Assembly: GCA_903945495.1 (NCBI GenBank)
Contig: CAJAVU010000021.1
Coordinates: 335,594 to 399,593, forward strand
Source of the DNA: an uncultured Flavobacteriales bacterium
Lineage (GTDB): Bacteria > Bacteroidota > Bacteroidia > Flavobacteriales_D > Crocinitomicaceae
Reading direction: 5' to 3'
Length of the DNA: 64,000 nt
A model generated the notes under the pieces. It ran no database searches. It was given only the letters and a program-made list of their open reading frames with translations, and had not been told where the DNA came from. Positions 49,002 through 58,969 of the stretch are shown here, in pieces (position 1 is the first letter of the stretch; each line of letters starts with the position of its first letter). The position numbers and the translations under genes were made by a program.

Positions 49002-49658
49002 ATGGCTTTAGATAAAATTGGAATTGCAAAACGCATTGCACAAGAGTTAAGAGATGGTTGGTATGTAAATCTTGGGATTGGCATTCCGACACTTGTTGCA
49101 AATTATATTCCTGAAGGAATTGAAGTTGAATTTCAATCTGAAAATGGTGTTCTTGGAATGGGCGCATTTCCGTTTGAAGGTGAAGAAGATGCTGACTTAA
49201 TTAATGCTGGTAAACAAACGATTACTGTGCGTGAAGGTGCTGCTTTTTTCGATTCAGCGATGTCTTTTGCAATGATTCGTGGACAGCACGTTCAATTGAC
49301 AGTTCTTGGAGCAATGGAAGTTTCTCAAAATGGTGATATCGCCAATTGGAAAATTCCAGGTAAAATGGTGAAAGGAATGGGTGGTGCGATGGATTTAGTT
49401 GCGTCTGCTGAAAACATTATTGTTGCCATGATGCATTCAAACAAAGCTGGTGAATCGAAGATTTTAAAAGAATGTACGTTGCCATTAACCGGCGTTGGTT
49501 GCGTAAAAAAAGTCGTGACGGAATTGGCGGTAATGGAAATCAAAGACAATAAATTTCATTTAATTGAACGCGCGCCTGGTGTGACGGTTGAAGAAATTAT
49601 TGCACTTACTGAAGGTGATTTAGTTGTGCCTGATTTCGTTCCAGAAATGGTTCTTTGA
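49002..49658 (+). CDS. 3-oxoacid CoA-transferase subunit B
   Basis: 218 aa; GWYVNLGIGIPTLVANYIP, SENGVLGMGAFPFEGEEDADLINAGKQT. Confidence 0.94.
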   Translation: MALDKIGIAKRIAQELRDGWYVNLGIGIPTLVANYIPEGIEVEFQSENGVLGMGAFPFEGEEDADLINAGKQTITVREGAAFFDSAMSFAMIRGQHVQLTVLGAMEVSQNGDIANWKIPGKMVKGMGGAMDLVASAENIIVAMMHSNKAGESKILKECTLPLTGVGCVKKVVTELAVMEIKDNKFHLIERAPGVTVEEIIALTEGDLVVPDFVPEMVL

Positions 49659-49662
49659 TTCG

Positions 49663-51459
49663 ATGATTAACTCCATTCGGAACGTATCTTTTTTAAAGTA
49701 CATCGTACTTGCGTTTTGTGTTGTTTGGTTAATTTATTTCATGCTTAACAATGAAATCCCAACTGATCCAGGTGACGGGATTATGCATTTTTTCATTGCG
49801 CAAGGTTCATGGCATCAACCGGAGCTTTTTTTACATCATTGGGGAAAACCATTCTTCATTCTTGTAAGTTCGCCTTTCGCCCAATTTGGTTTCAACGGAA
49901 TGGTTGTGTTCAATATTCTTGTTTTTACCTGTACAGTTTTACTTGGCTTTCGCATTTTATCAAAACACGGTGTTTCTGTTTGGTTGCAAGTGCTTTTTCC
50001 ACTCATTTTATTGGTTGCACGTGATACAATAGATACACTACTTGGTGGATTAACAGAGCCTTTGTTTAATCTGGCTGTTATGCTGTCTTTATTGCTATTG
50101 CTTGAAAAGAAATGGATGTGGTTTGCTATCCTAGTTTCGTTTATGCCGTTTATGCGTAGTGAGGGACAATTGCCCATTGTACTAGGAATCATGCTTTTAT
50201 TATTCAATCGATCGTACAAAACCATTCCTTTTATTTTCACCGGTTTCATTGTTTATGCTTTAATTGGTCTCATTGGATATAATGACTTTTGGTGGTATTT
50301 CACAAAAAGTGCTTACAGCATGGGTAATTCAATGTATGGCCATGGAACGTGGGATCACTATCTTCTTTCGTATAGGTACTACTTGGGAAATCCGGGACTT
50401 TATATTCTTCTGCTCGGAATTCCGTGCATGCTAGTTTTACTTATTAAGAAGCGTTGGAGTGCCTTTCAATTCAATTGGGCGTTTTATAGCTATGGCATTT
50501 TTTTAGGAATTGTCGTTTTACATTCGTATTTCTGGGCAACTGGACAAAATGGATCGGCAGGATTGACACGAATTGCCACACAAGGCGTTCCAGTGGTAAT
50601 ACTCTTAAGCCTCTATTATATAAGTCGATTTAAACTGTCGAATCACTTGATTTCATCCATTATTTTCCTTGTTTTTACTGGAATAATGACACTTACATTG
50701 GTACAAACCGAAATTTATCCTAAAAAAGCAACTGCACTTGAACATCAATTAATTGCTGCTGCTGATTTTATGAAGACCCAAAAAATGGGCGACAATAAAG
50801 TTTATTACCATTATCCGCTTTTTAGTTTTCGTTATGGTGAAAATCCGTTTCAACCAGATCGAAAATTAATTCATTATAGTTTCGCTGATTTGGATACATC
50901 AATGAAATACACGCTTAAACCTGGCGATTTTATTGTCCGCGATAGTCATTTTGGTCCGATGGAAGCCAATGTACAATTGAAAGATGTAAAGAAACATCCT
51001 GAATTAGTGATTGTGAAAGAATTTGTGAGTTCGGAGCAATTGAATGATGCGTTGAACGAAATAGAAGGTGTGATTATTTACCAGTATATTCCGCTAAAGA
51101 AGCAAGTGAAAGTGCAAACTGTTAAACAAGTAATTGCAGCAAACAAAGTTCTACACATTAAAGCAAATGAAGAATTTACAGCATTGCCCTCTGTAAAAGA
51201 ATTTTATTCGACAGAAACGAAATTATGGGTGAATTTGGTGGCTAAGTCAAATGGTTTGAAAATCGTTTACGATTATAATAACAAAGAAGACTACAGCTTT
51301 GTGGAATTAAAAGCAAATGAAGCAATTGAAAATTCTTACGTGTTCAAAACCGTTGGAAAGGGTAAACTTTACATCTGGAATCCAGATAAAGTGGCAACTG
51401 ATTTAATTGTGAATTCCATTCAACAAGAAAAAGTAGCATACCATCCGATTATGAGATGA
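49663..51459 (+). CDS. Multi-pass membrane protein, possible GT-C-type glycosyltransferase
   Basis: About 598 aa from Met at 49663; around 10 TM N-terminal half, soluble C-terminal region. Confidence 0.5.
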   Translation: MINSIRNVSFLKYIVLAFCVVWLIYFMLNNEIPTDPGDGIMHFFIAQGSWHQPELFLHHWGKPFFILVSSPFAQFGFNGMVVFNILVFTCTVLLGFRILSKHGVSVWLQVLFPLILLVARDTIDTLLGGLTEPLFNLAVMLSLLLLLEKKWMWFAILVSFMPFMRSEGQLPIVLGIMLLLFNRSYKTIPFIFTGFIVYALIGLIGYNDFWWYFTKSAYSMGNSMYGHGTWDHYLLSYRYYLGNPGLYILLLGIPCMLVLLIKKRWSAFQFNWAFYSYGIFLGIVVLHSYFWATGQNGSAGLTRIATQGVPVVILLSLYYISRFKLSNHLISSIIFLVFTGIMTLTLVQTEIYPKKATALEHQLIAAADFMKTQKMGDNKVYYHYPLFSFRYGENPFQPDRKLIHYSFADLDTSMKYTLKPGDFIVRDSHFGPMEANVQLKDVKKHPELVIVKEFVSSEQLNDALNEIEGVIIYQYIPLKKQVKVQTVKQVIAANKVLHIKANEEFTALPSVKEFYSTETKLWVNLVAKSNGLKIVYDYNNKEDYSFVELKANEAIENSYVFKTVGKGKLYIWNPDKVATDLIVNSIQQEKVAYHPIMR

Positions 51460-51484
51460 CAACGGGGGAATTTGATAATTTGTA

Positions 51485-51534
51485 GATTCAAAAATTCGAG
51501 GATTAAATCTTCAAATCTTTCAAATTTTTGAATC
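51485..51534. terminator. 12-bp perfect inverted repeat between convergent genes, possible bidirectional terminator
   Basis: GATTCAAAAATT (51485-51496) and AATTTTTGAATC (51523-51534). Confidence 0.55.
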
Positions 51535-51541
51535 CTTTTAA

Positions 51542-52156
51542 TTATCGATAGAAGTTCATTTCCTCAATGTACTTGTGAACGGGTTCTGTCAGCAAATAAC
51601 GCACATCTTTACCATCACGAATGGCATTGCGCACAAAACTCGCTGAAACTTTCATTACTGGAGCTTCATCGCAAAAAACAACATTCGCATCTTTTGCAAA
51701 ATCATTTCCAATGTGTGAATTGATTCCAGTTACTTCTGCTTCTTCTTGAACCGTTAAGACACGAGGGTAAACGTAGATTTTGTGATTTTTAAGAATCACA
51801 TCGTGGTTGTACCATTTGTGCAACGTTCTCAAATTATCTTCGCCCATGATTAAGGCAAAATTGTGCTGTGGATAATGGTCTTTTAAATATGCTAAGGTTG
51901 TGGCAGTATAGCTTGGTTTTGGCAAAGAAAACTCGATATCACTTGCGCGCAACTTGGTATTGTCATCGATGGCAACTTTCACCAAGGCCAAACGGTGTAA
52001 ATCAGTTAGCAGTGTCGATTTTTCTTTAAGTGGATTATGCGGTGAAACAATCAACCAAACTTGGTCCAAATCGGTAAAGTCGGCCATGTAGTTAGCAATG
52101 ACCAAATGTCCGACATGAATCGGGTTAAACGTTCCAAAGTATAATCCTATGTTCAT
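51542..52156 (-). CDS. nadD: Nicotinate-nucleotide adenylyltransferase
   Basis: 204 aa; GLYFGTFNPIHVGHLVIAN, SPHNPLK, ISASFVRNAIRDGK-like motif. Confidence 0.94.
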   Translation of the reverse strand: MNIGLYFGTFNPIHVGHLVIANYMADFTDLDQVWLIVSPHNPLKEKSTLLTDLHRLALVKVAIDDNTKLRASDIEFSLPKPSYTATTLAYLKDHYPQHNFALIMGEDNLRTLHKWYNHDVILKNHKIYVYPRVLTVQEEAEVTGINSHIGNDFAKDANVVFCDEAPVMKVSASFVRNAIRDGKDVRYLLTEPVHKYIEEMNFYR

Positions 52157-52725
52157 TTTTCGATAAATTCAACAACAAGGTTTTTTGCCTTTTCAATGGC
52201 TTTTTCCAAGTCGTCGTTGATTAAAACAACATCAAATTCAGGAGCAGAACTCAATTCCGTGTGCGCCTTGCTCATGCGTTGCTGTATTTTTTCTTCCGTT
52301 TCCGTACTTCTGTAGCGCAAGCGTTTCTCTAATTCTTCATAACTCGGAGGTTGAACAAAGATAGCCAAAGCAGCATCGCCAAAAATGCGTTTTAAATTTA
52401 AACCACCAATCACATCCACATCAAAAATCACCGTTTTACCGTTTGACCAAATGCGTTCGATTTCGGATTTCAAGGTTCCGTAAAAGTTGTTGGTGTACAC
52501 TTCTTCCCATTCGATAAACGAACCATTTTCAATTTCTTCTTTGAATTTTTCGATTCCAAGAAAATGGTAATCTTTACGATCAAGCTCATTCGGACGAGGA
52601 TCTCTACTACACGCAGAAACAGAAAATTCCAAGCCAATTCCAGCGCTCAACAAGGCGTGAACGATGGTTGTTTTTCCAGCACCTGAAGGAGCAGAGAAGA
52701 TAATGCATTTGCCGCTTTTAGTCAT
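52153..52725 (-). CDS. gmk: Guanylate kinase
   Basis: 190 aa; IIFSAPSGAGKTTIVHALL, SVSACSRDPRPNE, YHFLGIEKFKEEI. Confidence 0.96.
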   Translation of the reverse strand: MTKSGKCIIFSAPSGAGKTTIVHALLSAGIGLEFSVSACSRDPRPNELDRKDYHFLGIEKFKEEIENGSFIEWEEVYTNNFYGTLKSEIERIWSNGKTVIFDVDVIGGLNLKRIFGDAALAIFVQPPSYEELEKRLRYRSTETEEKIQQRMSKAHTELSSAPEFDVVLINDDLEKAIEKAKNLVVEFIEK

Positions 52726-52753
52726 AAATTAAAAGTCAAAAGTGTATTCTTTA

Positions 52754-53614
52754 TTACAAGGTATTTAAAATCTGTTCTTTCAGTTTTTCCAGATTGTCTT
52801 TCATATCAACTACCAATTTTTGCATTTCGGCGTGATTGCTTTTGCTTCCAAGTGTGTTGATTTCACGACCAATTTCTTGAGAAATGAATCCTAATTTTTT
52901 ACCAGATTTTGGTAAAACCATCGTTTCCAAATAATAATCAAGGTGATTCGCTAAACGCATTTTTTCTTCCGCAACGTCCAATTTCTCAATGTAGAAAATC
53001 ATTTCTTGCTCCAAACGATTATCGTCGTGTTTGCTATTTTCTAATTCTTCCAAGCCTTTTTTGATGCGCTCACGAATCGTATCAATGCGCTCATTTTCAT
53101 ATTTTGGAACTTCATTCAACAAAGAGCGAATGTCTTCGATGCGATCAGTAAACTCATTCTCCAACGCAATTCCTTCTTGACGTCTGAACTCATTCAATTT
53201 AACACATGCATCTTTCATTAATTCCAAGACCCACGCTTTTTCCTCGTCTGATAATTCTTCACGCTCATTCACATAAATGTCTGGCATGCGCAAAATCAAG
53301 GCTAAATAATCTACCGTTGATTCACCAATTGCTTCATTTACCGCTTTCAAATCAGTATAATACGCCTTGGCTAAATCTTTATTGATGGTAAAATTCTTTG
53401 TGTCGCCTGTACTGTCCAAATTCACGTTCACATCGACTTTCCCACGATCCAAGTGTTCACTCACGATGTTGCGAATCGCTAATTCCAATTCACGGTAAAC
53501 AGGTGGAGTTCTTACATTTAAGTCCAAGGATTTACTGTTCAGCGAACGAATTTCGATTGATACTTTTTTACTTTGGTATGTTCCGGTTGTTTTCCCGAAA
53601 CCTGTCATGGACAT
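52754..53614 (-). CDS. YicC/YloC family endoribonuclease
   Basis: MSMTGFGKTTG start; RGKVDVNVN; C-terminal SKSNHAEMQKLVVDMKDNLEKLKEQILN. Confidence 0.93.
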   Translation of the reverse strand: MSMTGFGKTTGTYQSKKVSIEIRSLNSKSLDLNVRTPPVYRELELAIRNIVSEHLDRGKVDVNVNLDSTGDTKNFTINKDLAKAYYTDLKAVNEAIGESTVDYLALILRMPDIYVNEREELSDEEKAWVLELMKDACVKLNEFRRQEGIALENEFTDRIEDIRSLLNEVPKYENERIDTIRERIKKGLEELENSKHDDNRLEQEMIFYIEKLDVAEEKMRLANHLDYYLETMVLPKSGKKLGFISQEIGREINTLGSKSNHAEMQKLVVDMKDNLEKLKEQILNTL

Positions 53615-53742
53615 GAGCATAGAATCTATTTTTAGGTAAAAATAGGAATTTTCAAGGAATGACGTTTCGATTCCGGTCCTCATCAATTGTTCAAGGCAAT
53701 GTTGAGCAGATATAATTTGAGTTTATTCCTTAACTTTACGCC

Positions 53743-54054
53743 ATGATTTTATACAATGTCACAGTAAGTATTGACCCAGCAATTGCAGAAGATTGGGTGA
53801 ATTGGATGCGTTCGAATCACATTCCTGATGTAATGGCAACGGGTTGTTTTGTAGAAAGTAGAATTTCACGTGTGCACGGTGAAGAGGAAGGCGGAGTAAC
53901 ATACGCAATTACGTATTTGTCGCCAAGTCAGGAAAAAATGGACGAGTACCAGCAACAACACGCACCTGTTTTGCAAAAAGATCATGCTGAACGTTATGCC
54001 GGAAAATTCGCAGCGTTTAGAACTATTTTATCAGTAATTGAAGAATTTAAATAA
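53743..54054 (+). CDS. DUF4286 family protein
   Basis: 103 aa; MILYNVTVSIDPAIAEDWVNWMRSNHIPDVMATGCF. Confidence 0.8.
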   Translation: MILYNVTVSIDPAIAEDWVNWMRSNHIPDVMATGCFVESRISRVHGEEEGGVTYAITYLSPSQEKMDEYQQQHAPVLQKDHAERYAGKFAAFRTILSVIEEFK

Positions 54055-54831
54055 ATGTCAGTAAGAGCAAAAAAACACCTTGGACAGCATTTCTTGACGG
54101 ATAAAAACATTTGTCAAAAAATTGCAGCCCAACACAAGGGGCATCAAGATTGCACGAAAGTGTTGGAGATTGGTCCAGGAATGGGCGCGATTACTGAATA
54201 CTTGTTGCAACAGGAGAATCAGGATTTGTATGTCATGGAAATTGACCGCGATTCGATTGCCTATTTGAAACAACATTTTCCGCAATTGGAAGGAAAAATT
54301 ATTGAAGCCGATTTCCTTAAAATGGATTTGAAAAAAATCATGGGCGATGATAAATTTGCCGTGGTTGGAAATTTCCCTTACAATATTTCGTCTCAAATTC
54401 TTTTCAAATGTTTGGATTACCGTGATCAGATTCCTGAAATCATGGGCATGTTCCAAAAGGAAGTAGCTATGCGTGTTGCAGAAAAACCAGGGACGAAAAC
54501 GTACGGAATTATGAGTGTGCTGCTTCAAGCATTTTACGATATTGAATACTGTTTTACGGTAGATGAGCACGTGTTTAATCCACCACCAAAAGTAAAATCA
54601 GGAGTGATTCGTTGCACGCGAAACGAACGTGGATCTTTGCCGTGTGATGAAAAATTATTCATTCGCATCGTAAAAATGAGTTTCAATCAACGTAGAAAAA
54701 CGATTCGTAATTCGATTAAACAATTGATCAATGGGAAAGAATTCGATCATCCGTTTTTGACCTTACGCCCGGAACGTTTATCGGTGGAAGATTTCGTTGA
54801 ATTGACACAAGCGGTTCAAAAAATACTTTAA
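54055..54831 (+). CDS. rsmA: 16S rRNA (adenine(1518)-N(6)/adenine(1519)-N(6))-dimethyltransferase
   Basis: 258 aa; KKHLGQHFLTDKNICQKI, VLEIGPGMGAIT, VVGNFPYNISSQILF. Confidence 0.96.
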   Translation: MSVRAKKHLGQHFLTDKNICQKIAAQHKGHQDCTKVLEIGPGMGAITEYLLQQENQDLYVMEIDRDSIAYLKQHFPQLEGKIIEADFLKMDLKKIMGDDKFAVVGNFPYNISSQILFKCLDYRDQIPEIMGMFQKEVAMRVAEKPGTKTYGIMSVLLQAFYDIEYCFTVDEHVFNPPPKVKSGVIRCTRNERGSLPCDEKLFIRIVKMSFNQRRKTIRNSIKQLINGKEFDHPFLTLRPERLSVEDFVELTQAVQKIL

Positions 54832-54916
54832 CTTTTTCATGAGCCATAAATATTTTCAGGGAATCTAGCGTTGATTTAAGAAAAATGATTTTCTTTGTAC
54901 TACTAAATAAAGGATT

Positions 54917-55096
54917 ATGAATAATTTTTGGCACTCACTTGGAGATTTATTGAACGGAGCATGGTTCTATGATAATATCGGGAACATGTTTAACTATTCA
55001 GTAATTGTACTTGGATTTTTCGGTTTGTTCTACTGGTTGAGAACACAAAAAAAATTAAGCGATAAAGCAGCAAAAGATCCGAATCAATTAAAATAA
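54917..55096 (+). CDS. Small single-TM protein (59 aa), not in the supplied ORF track
   Basis: MNNFWHSLGDLLNGAWFYDNIGNMFNYSVIVLGFFGLFYWLRTQKKLSDKAAKDPNQLK*; followed by a terminator. Confidence 0.6.
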   Translation: MNNFWHSLGDLLNGAWFYDNIGNMFNYSVIVLGFFGLFYWLRTQKKLSDKAAKDPNQLK

Positions 55097-55116
55097 TTCG
55101 GTTTTAAAAATAGTTG

Positions 55117-55152
55117 AAGGTTGTTGGTTTTATTATCAACAACCTTTTTTTG
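55117..55152 (+). terminator. Rho-independent terminator
   Basis: AAGGTTGTTG-gttttattat-CAACAACCTT followed by TTTTT. Confidence 0.85.
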
Positions 55153-55169
55153 TTTCGTATATTTGACTC

Positions 55170-55847
55170 ATGAGTCATTTTTCAATAATTATCACAGCAG
55201 GAGGAATTGGTAAACGCATGGGGGGAACGCTTCCAAAGCAGTTTATGTTAGTTCAAGGAAAACCTATTTTACTGCATACCATGGAAATTTTTCATGCGTA
55301 TGATTCAACGGCTCAATTGATTATTACGCTACCAAACGAATGGGTTTCGTATTGGAAAGAACTGTTACACGAACGCAATTGTACTATTCCACATAAATTG
55401 GTGGATGGCGGTTCAGAGCGTTATCACTCAATTAAAAATGCACTTTCAGTTTGTACGGGTGAATTTATTGCAGTTCACGATGGTGTGCGGCCGTTGGTCA
55501 ATCATAAAACGATCAAAAACTGTTTTGATACAGTACACGAAAAAGGACAAGTAATTCCTGTTGTTTCGGTGAAAGAATCATTACGAATGATTTTCGATGA
55601 TACCTCGAAAGCAGTTCCAAGAGCTAATTATTGTTTGGTTCAAACGCCTCAAGTATTTAAAGCCGAAGTTCTGAGAATAGCCTACGAACGCGAATTTCAC
55701 GCAGCAATAACGGATGACGCAAGTTTGGTAGAAGAAGCTGGTTTTCCAATCACTTTGGTTGAAGGAAATGAAGAGAATATCAAAATCACGACGCAGCTGG
55801 ATTTAAAAATTGCAGAAATAACCGTCTTAAAAAATGGTAATTTTTAG
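55170..55847 (+). CDS. ispD: 2-C-methyl-D-erythritol 4-phosphate cytidylyltransferase
   Basis: 225 aa; IITAGGIGKRMGGTLPKQFM, VHDGVRPLV, QTPQVFKAEVL, TDDASLVEEAG. Confidence 0.94.
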   Translation: MSHFSIIITAGGIGKRMGGTLPKQFMLVQGKPILLHTMEIFHAYDSTAQLIITLPNEWVSYWKELLHERNCTIPHKLVDGGSERYHSIKNALSVCTGEFIAVHDGVRPLVNHKTIKNCFDTVHEKGQVIPVVSVKESLRMIFDDTSKAVPRANYCLVQTPQVFKAEVLRIAYEREFHAAITDDASLVEEAGFPITLVEGNEENIKITTQLDLKIAEITVLKNGNF

Positions 55848-55877
55848 CTGTAAAATTCCGAATTCAGATTTCTAAAG

Positions 55878-55885
55878 TATCTTTG
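55878..55885 (+). promoter_or_regulatory. Bacteroidetes -7 box-like motif TATCTTTG
   Basis: TATCTTTG, 19 bp upstream of the probable metF ATG at 55904. Confidence 0.5.
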
Positions 55886-55903
55886 CACTTCACGAATAAA
55901 GAA

Positions 55904-56854
55904 ATGAAAGTAACAGAACACCTTAAAGAAGCAAAAGACACCTTATTCTCTTTTGAAATTTTACCTCCATTAAAAGGAAAAAGTATTCAATCAATTTATG
56001 ACGGAATCGATCCTTTGATGGAATTTAAACCTCGTTTTGTCAATGTTACTTATCACCGTGAAGAATTCATCTACAAAGAGCGTGAAAACGGTTTGTTAGA
56101 GAAAATTGCCATTCGCAAACGTCCAGGAACTGTTGGGATTTGTGCGGCAATTATGAATAAATACCAAGTCGATGCTGTTCCTCACTTAATTTGTGGAGGA
56201 TTTAGTAAAGAGGAGACAGAAAATGCATTGATTGATTTGCAGTTTTTAGGAATTGACAATGTCTTAGCCTTACGTGGTGATTCAATCAAAACAGAATCAA
56301 CGTTTCGTCCGCACAAAGATGGTCACAAATATGCCGTTGAGTTAATTCAGCAAATTGGTGAAATGAATCATGGAACATACATGATGGATGATATTCAATT
56401 GGAACCAACTGATTTTTGTATTGGTACAGCTGGATATCCTGAAAAGCACTTTGAGGCAATGAATATGACAACCGATTTGCAATATTTGAAAGCGAAAGTA
56501 GATGCTGGAGCGGATTATATTGTGACACAAATGTTTTTCGATAATAAAAAATATTTTGATTTTGTTGCAGCTTGTCGTGAAATAGGAATTAACGTTCCAA
56601 TCATTCCAGGATTGAAGCCAATTAAGACAATGGATCACATTACGTTCCTTCCGAAATTCTTCAAGATTGATTATCCTGAAGCCTTGTCAAATGAGTTACT
56701 GAAATGCAAAGACAACAAGCAAGTTGAGCAATTGGGTATTGAATGGGGAATTCAGCAATCAAAAGAGTTGAAAGAAGCAGGCGCTCCATGTATTCATTAT
56801 TACACGATGTCTAATTCATCGATGGTAAAAGCGATTGCAAAAGAAATTTTTTAA
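55904..56854 (+). CDS. metF: Methylenetetrahydrofolate reductase
   Basis: MKVTEHLKEAKDTLFSFEILPPLKGKSIQ, LALRGDS, GADYIVTQMFFDN, IIPGLKPI. Start set at the internal Met. Confidence 0.95.
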   Translation: MKVTEHLKEAKDTLFSFEILPPLKGKSIQSIYDGIDPLMEFKPRFVNVTYHREEFIYKERENGLLEKIAIRKRPGTVGICAAIMNKYQVDAVPHLICGGFSKEETENALIDLQFLGIDNVLALRGDSIKTESTFRPHKDGHKYAVELIQQIGEMNHGTYMMDDIQLEPTDFCIGTAGYPEKHFEAMNMTTDLQYLKAKVDAGADYIVTQMFFDNKKYFDFVAACREIGINVPIIPGLKPIKTMDHITFLPKFFKIDYPEALSNELLKCKDNKQVEQLGIEWGIQQSKELKEAGAPCIHYYTMSNSSMVKAIAKEIF

Positions 56855-56881
56855 TTAATACCAACTAATCAACGTAAGCAT

Positions 56882-57418
56882 ATGAAAAATTTGACTTTAT
56901 TACTCCTTCTCTTAGTTGCTGTGAATGTGCAAGCGCAAAAAGAATCAATTCAATTGAAAAATGCATTGGTGGTTGGTCAATTAGATAAAGCAGAAGATCG
57001 TTATTCAGTGGAAATAAATTTAACTGAGTTGTTAACTGAAGCAGGTGTTAAGGCAATCCCATCGTTGAATATTTTAAAAATGGGAAGTGATGCTTCAATT
57101 ATTGCGACAGACTCAATTCAAAAGCTAATTGCCGCTAAAGGAATTGATACGTACATTTTAGTTTCAGTTCGTGGTTATGATAAAAAATTCAAAAAAACGC
57201 ATCGTAAAGATGAATTGAAAACAGCATTAGATGCTGGTAATTTATTTCCTATTTACCGTGATGAGGTTGTTTCCGTTAGTTTTGAGTTTATGTTCTACAG
57301 AAATGGTCAATTCATCGGAACGGACATTGTTAAGTGTGGAAATGTATCAAGTCGTGACACTGTGATCAAACGTTTCAGAAAGAGTGTTGCTAAACGAATT
57401 GAGAAGAGTTGGAAATAG
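56882..57418 (+). CDS. Hypothetical secreted protein
   Basis: 178 aa; signal peptide MKNLTLLLLLLVAVNVQAQ. Confidence 0.55.
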   Translation: MKNLTLLLLLLVAVNVQAQKESIQLKNALVVGQLDKAEDRYSVEINLTELLTEAGVKAIPSLNILKMGSDASIIATDSIQKLIAAKGIDTYILVSVRGYDKKFKKTHRKDELKTALDAGNLFPIYRDEVVSVSFEFMFYRNGQFIGTDIVKCGNVSSRDTVIKRFRKSVAKRIEKSWK

Positions 57419-57997
57419 TTATTTCCCCATCATCTTAGCAACGTATTTCCCGATAATATCAAATTCTAGATTAACCGTCGCACCAACTTCTAAGGTATGA
57501 AAGTTAGTATGATCATACGTATACGGAATAATGCAAACGGAAAATTCATGTGTTTTTGAATCAACAACTGTTAAGCTTGTTCCATTAATTGTAATAGAAC
57601 CTTTTTCAACGGTTAAATCAGCACTTTCATATCGGAAAGTATATTTCCAGCTGCCGTTTTGATCTTCAATTGCAATACAGGTTCCAGTTGTATCGACATG
57701 GCCTTGAACAATGTGTCCATCCAAACGTCCATTCATTTGCATGCAGCGTTCAAGATTGACTTTCGTTCCAACTTTCCATGAACCTAAATTGGTTTTAATC
57801 AGCGTTTCTTGAATGGCTGTAACGACGTATTCATTTCCAGAAATTTCAACAACAGTAAGGCAACAACCATTGTGTGCAACGCTCTGATCTATTTTCAATT
57901 CAGAGGTAAAAGGTGCTTCCAACGTGAAGTGAATATTTTCACTTTCCTTTTGAATGGATTTAACCACTCCTAATTGTTCGATGATTCCTGTAAACAT
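57419..57997 (-). CDS. ribE: Riboflavin synthase alpha chain
   Basis: 192 aa; MFTGIIEQLG, VAHNGCCLTVV, GHIVQGHVDTTG, duplicated lumazine-binding fold. Confidence 0.95.
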   Translation of the reverse strand: MFTGIIEQLGVVKSIQKESENIHFTLEAPFTSELKIDQSVAHNGCCLTVVEISGNEYVVTAIQETLIKTNLGSWKVGTKVNLERCMQMNGRLDGHIVQGHVDTTGTCIAIEDQNGSWKYTFRYESADLTVEKGSITINGTSLTVVDSKTHEFSVCIIPYTYDHTNFHTLEVGATVNLEFDIIGKYVAKMMGK

Positions 57998-58042
57998 TGT
58001 ATTTTTGCATAAAGTTACTTCAAAATTAATAGTTAGCCATTC

Positions 58043-58969
58043 ATGAAATCAAAATTCCTACTCGCGATTACTCTTCTTGTTCTTGGTTCTTGCAATTTGG
58101 TCAGAATGAAGAACAATCATACAGCGAAAGTTTTATTGAAAGATTCTATTGAAACAGCCAATTTTGATCTTGATTCCTTACATATAAAATATTGGAAAGG
58201 TGGTCAAGGTCCAACGCTTGTTTTTGTTCATGGTTTTGGTGGCGATGCCTTGATGACATGGGACCGTGAATTGGCACATTTTGCAAAAACACATACAGTT
58301 ATAACATACGATTTGTTATGGTTCGGAAAAAGTTATTCGAACGAGACACCCAATTTGTTAACCCAAACAGCCGCGTTAGAAAAGTTGTTGGCCTATCTGA
58401 AAGTCGATTCTGCAACCTTTGTTGGTCAAAGTTATGGCGGTTTTATTGCCCTAGATTTTGCAACACAACATCCTGAAATGATTCAAAAATTGGTGATTGC
58501 GAATAGCCCTGGATCTACATTTGATGTCTCATATTTAGATACAGTTTGCAAGAATTATGGGGTTACTAGAATAGATGAATTGTTTGTAATGGAACAGCCA
58601 AAGGATTTACAACGCTTGGTAAATATGTCAACCTACAAAAAACCTCACATCCCGAAATTTCTTTTGAAACAGATGTATACTGAATTTTGTGATCAGTATC
58701 ATCAAGAACAACGTTTATTATTGCAAACATTGCCAGCTGAAAAAGCACGCATTTCGAATATAGATCAAATTAAACAAATTCCAACCTTGGTTTTATGGGG
58801 TGAAAATGATGAATTGTTTCCAAAAGCTGAAGGGATAAAATTTGCCAATGCAGTGAACGCAAACTTCGTTTCGATTCCTAAATGTGGACATGCTGCTCAA
58901 ATTGATGATCATGACTCATTCCTAAAGTCTTTAAACGAGTTTATTAATGGTGTTAATCGTCAAGATTAG
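58043..58969 (+). CDS. Alpha/beta hydrolase (lipoprotein-like N-terminus)
   Basis: 308 aa; LVLGSCNL; TLVFVHGFGGDAL, FVGQSYGGFIALDFA, LVLWGENDELFP, CGHAAQIDDHDSF. Confidence 0.9.
   Translation: MKSKFLLAITLLVLGSCNLVRMKNNHTAKVLLKDSIETANFDLDSLHIKYWKGGQGPTLVFVHGFGGDALMTWDRELAHFAKTHTVITYDLLWFGKSYSNETPNLLTQTAALEKLLAYLKVDSATFVGQSYGGFIALDFATQHPEMIQKLVIANSPGSTFDVSYLDTVCKNYGVTRIDELFVMEQPKDLQRLVNMSTYKKPHIPKFLLKQMYTEFCDQYHQEQRLLLQTLPAEKARISNIDQIKQIPTLVLWGENDELFPKAEGIKFANAVNANFVSIPKCGHAAQIDDHDSFLKSLNEFINGVNRQD

Noticed and set aside
49624-51459. Start of the membrane protein at 49624 overlapping the CoA-transferase B gene
   Set aside because: The first 13 residues overlap the upstream CDS; the ATG at 49663, 4 bp after its stop, is more plausible.
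54058-54570. 170-aa minus-strand ORF antisense to rsmA
   Set aside because: Fully opposite a conserved gene; F/H/N-rich shadow composition.
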